Part shown: positions 34,035-35,000 of the stretch, in pieces
How the letters are laid out: the number at the start of each line of letters is the position of its first letter
How positions within the stretch are numbered: the stretch's first letter is position 1
Origin: Utricularia gibba
Lineage: Eukaryota > Streptophyta > Magnoliopsida > Lamiales > Lentibulariaceae
NCBI GenBank assembly: GCA_002189035.1
Contig: NEEC01000111.1
Span: 32,501-67,500, forward strand
DNA length: 35,000 nt
Direction of reading: 5' to 3'
The notes under the pieces: model-generated
Told to the model about the DNA's origin: nothing
The model's input: only the letters and a program-made list of their open reading frames with translations
Databases searched by the model: none
Position numbers and translations under genes: made by a program

Positions 34035-34845
34035 GGCCATTCTGGACGAGCCATCGCCTAGCATGCTCGAGCGCGGCGTGCGTCCCGCGCGAGGCCATGC
34101 CCGCCCATGTCCGAGCATGGCGCGCGGGCGGGCGTCCCGCGGGAGACATTCCCCGCCCATGTCCGAGCATGGCGTGCAAGCGGGCGTCCCTTGTGAGTCA
34201 TTCCCCGCGCATGCTCGAGCATGGCGTGCGGGCGGGCGTCCCGCGCGAGCCATCCCCGCGCATGTTCGATCATGGCGTGCGGGGGGCGTCCGCGCGAGGC
34301 CATGCCCGCCCATGTCCGAGCATGGCGTGCGGCGGGCGTCCCGTGGGACATTCCCCGCGCATGCTCGAGCATGGCGCGCGGGCGGCCGCCGCGCGAGACA
34401 TTCCCGCGCATGCTCGAGCAAGGCCGGGCGTCCATGGCGACGCGCATGGCGTGGACGCCCGTCCCGCGCGAGACATCGAACGTGCTTGCTCGAGCATCTT
34501 GAGGGGGAACCCACCCCTACTCGCCCCGATGGAGGTGCTGCCTCCACGCCATGCCCACGGAGCCGGCGCCGCACGCCTGGGGCACACCGCCCCCCGAGGG
34601 TGGGCCGGGTGCCTCTCGAGACACCTCCCCCCTCAAGAAGGGAGAACATGCCAAAACCCAGGTGGCGGCACTGGACATCCAAATGTTGAAAAAAGCGTGG
34701 CTTTTTTCGGTGGGCCACAAGGCGCCCCGAGGGTGGGCCCAGTGCCTCCAGAGACACCTCCCCCCTCAAGAAGGGAGATCATGCCAAAAGGGAGGTGGCG
34801 GCACTGGACATCCAAATGCCCAAAAAAGCATGACTTTTCTCGAAA
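34035..34845 (+). repeat. Unit 42, type A, 811 bp
   Basis: A markers are present but m8/m9 are shortened (gcaaggccgggcgtcc, ggcgacgcgcatggcgtggacgcc) near 34415-34460. Confidence 0.9.
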
Positions 34846-35000
34846 GGCCATTCTGGACGAGCCATCGCCTAGCATGCTCGAGCGCGGCGTGCGTCCCGCG
34901 CGAGGCCATGCCCGCCCATGTCCGAGCATGGCGCGCGGGCGGGCGTCCCGCGGGAGACATTCCCCGCCCATGTCCGAGCATGGCGTGCAAGCGGGCGTCC
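34846..35000 (+). repeat. Unit 43, cut by window end
   Basis: Leader, m1, m2 and most of m3 are visible and regular. The array plainly continues beyond the window. Confidence 0.95.

Larger units (their letters stand above)
1670..34845 (+). repeat. Main tandem array, ~826-bp units, 42 intervals
   Basis: The 16-mer ggccattctggacgag recurs 43 times in one orientation from 1670 to 34846. Most spacings are 780-838 bp (commonest about 825-832). Outliers are 760, 762, 728, 675, 407, 277 and 893. Units share the same order of leader, monomer block, linker and two half-repeats. The array runs off the right end of the window, so its total length is unknown. It is strictly head-to-tail, with no inverted unit. 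No coding content is supported: open frames occur on both strands, shift between frames at indels, and translate the same low-complexity Arg/Ala/Pro/Gly/Ser-rich peptides. Satellite DNA or an rDNA spacer subrepeat block are the leading explanations. Confidence 0.97.

Noticed and set aside
1670-34845. CRISPR array
   Set aside because: Repeats are contiguous 52-bp or 826-bp units with no unique spacers, and no cas genes are present.
1-35000. Transposon or LTR element amplified in tandem
   Set aside because: No transposase, reverse transcriptase, terminal repeats or target duplications are seen. Units abut directly.

Overview
This window holds no gene that I can support. It is one long head-to-tail tandem array of a GC-rich repeat of about 826 bp. 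I count 42 consecutive intervals between 1670 and 34845 (39 of 675 bp or more, plus aberrant ones of 277 and 407 bp and an expanded one of 893 bp), a truncated unit at 34846-35000, and progressively more degenerate copies at the left edge (1-1669). A gene-free, CpG-rich, 33-kb array with nested periodicities points to a eukaryotic nuclear genome. A satellite, or the subrepeat region of a ribosomal intergenic spacer (plant-like in style), are the leading readings. No 18S/25S/28S, 5S, tRNA, telomere motif or transposon protein is visible, so this identity is inference.

Layout of a unit. Each unit starts at the sequence ggccattctggacgag. It contains (i) a 27-bp leader; (ii) a block of nine roughly 52-bp monomers (m1-m9, about 460 bp, extremely CpG-rich), most opening with CATG-N6-CATG, and with the perfect 14-bp palindrome CATGCTCGAGCATG at m4 and m7; (iii) a linker of about 100 bp with a short hairpin; (iv) a doublet of related 133-bp and 117-bp halves, the first carrying an A-tract/T-tract perfect hairpin. 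Three levels of repetition (about 52 bp, about 133 bp, about 826 bp) are therefore nested.

A fourth level. Units fall into two subtypes with equal monomer number. Type A keeps an m8 monomer ('gagcaagg...ccatggcgagtcacc'). Type B lacks m8 but has an extra m6a monomer. Reading left to right the subtypes come in runs: AAA BBB AAA BBB AAA B, then a scrambled unit, AAA BBB, a disturbed zone (19.9-21.8 kb), then BB AA BB AA, a mixed stretch, BB A B AA. This is higher-order organisation with a period of about 4.9 kb on the left and about 3.3 kb on the right. The edge unit at about 848-1669 carries both diagnostic monomers and may preserve the ancestral arrangement.

Irregular places are the chimeric 277-bp unit 13869-14145, the m1-m3 deletion at 19901, the 407-bp deletion unit 20550-20956, the mosaic unit 20957-21849 and a replacement at 29247-29308. 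Many units differ by 1-bp changes in C/G runs, which may be real or may be consensus error from long-read assembly. All long open frames here, on both strands, are by-products of a stop-poor repeat.
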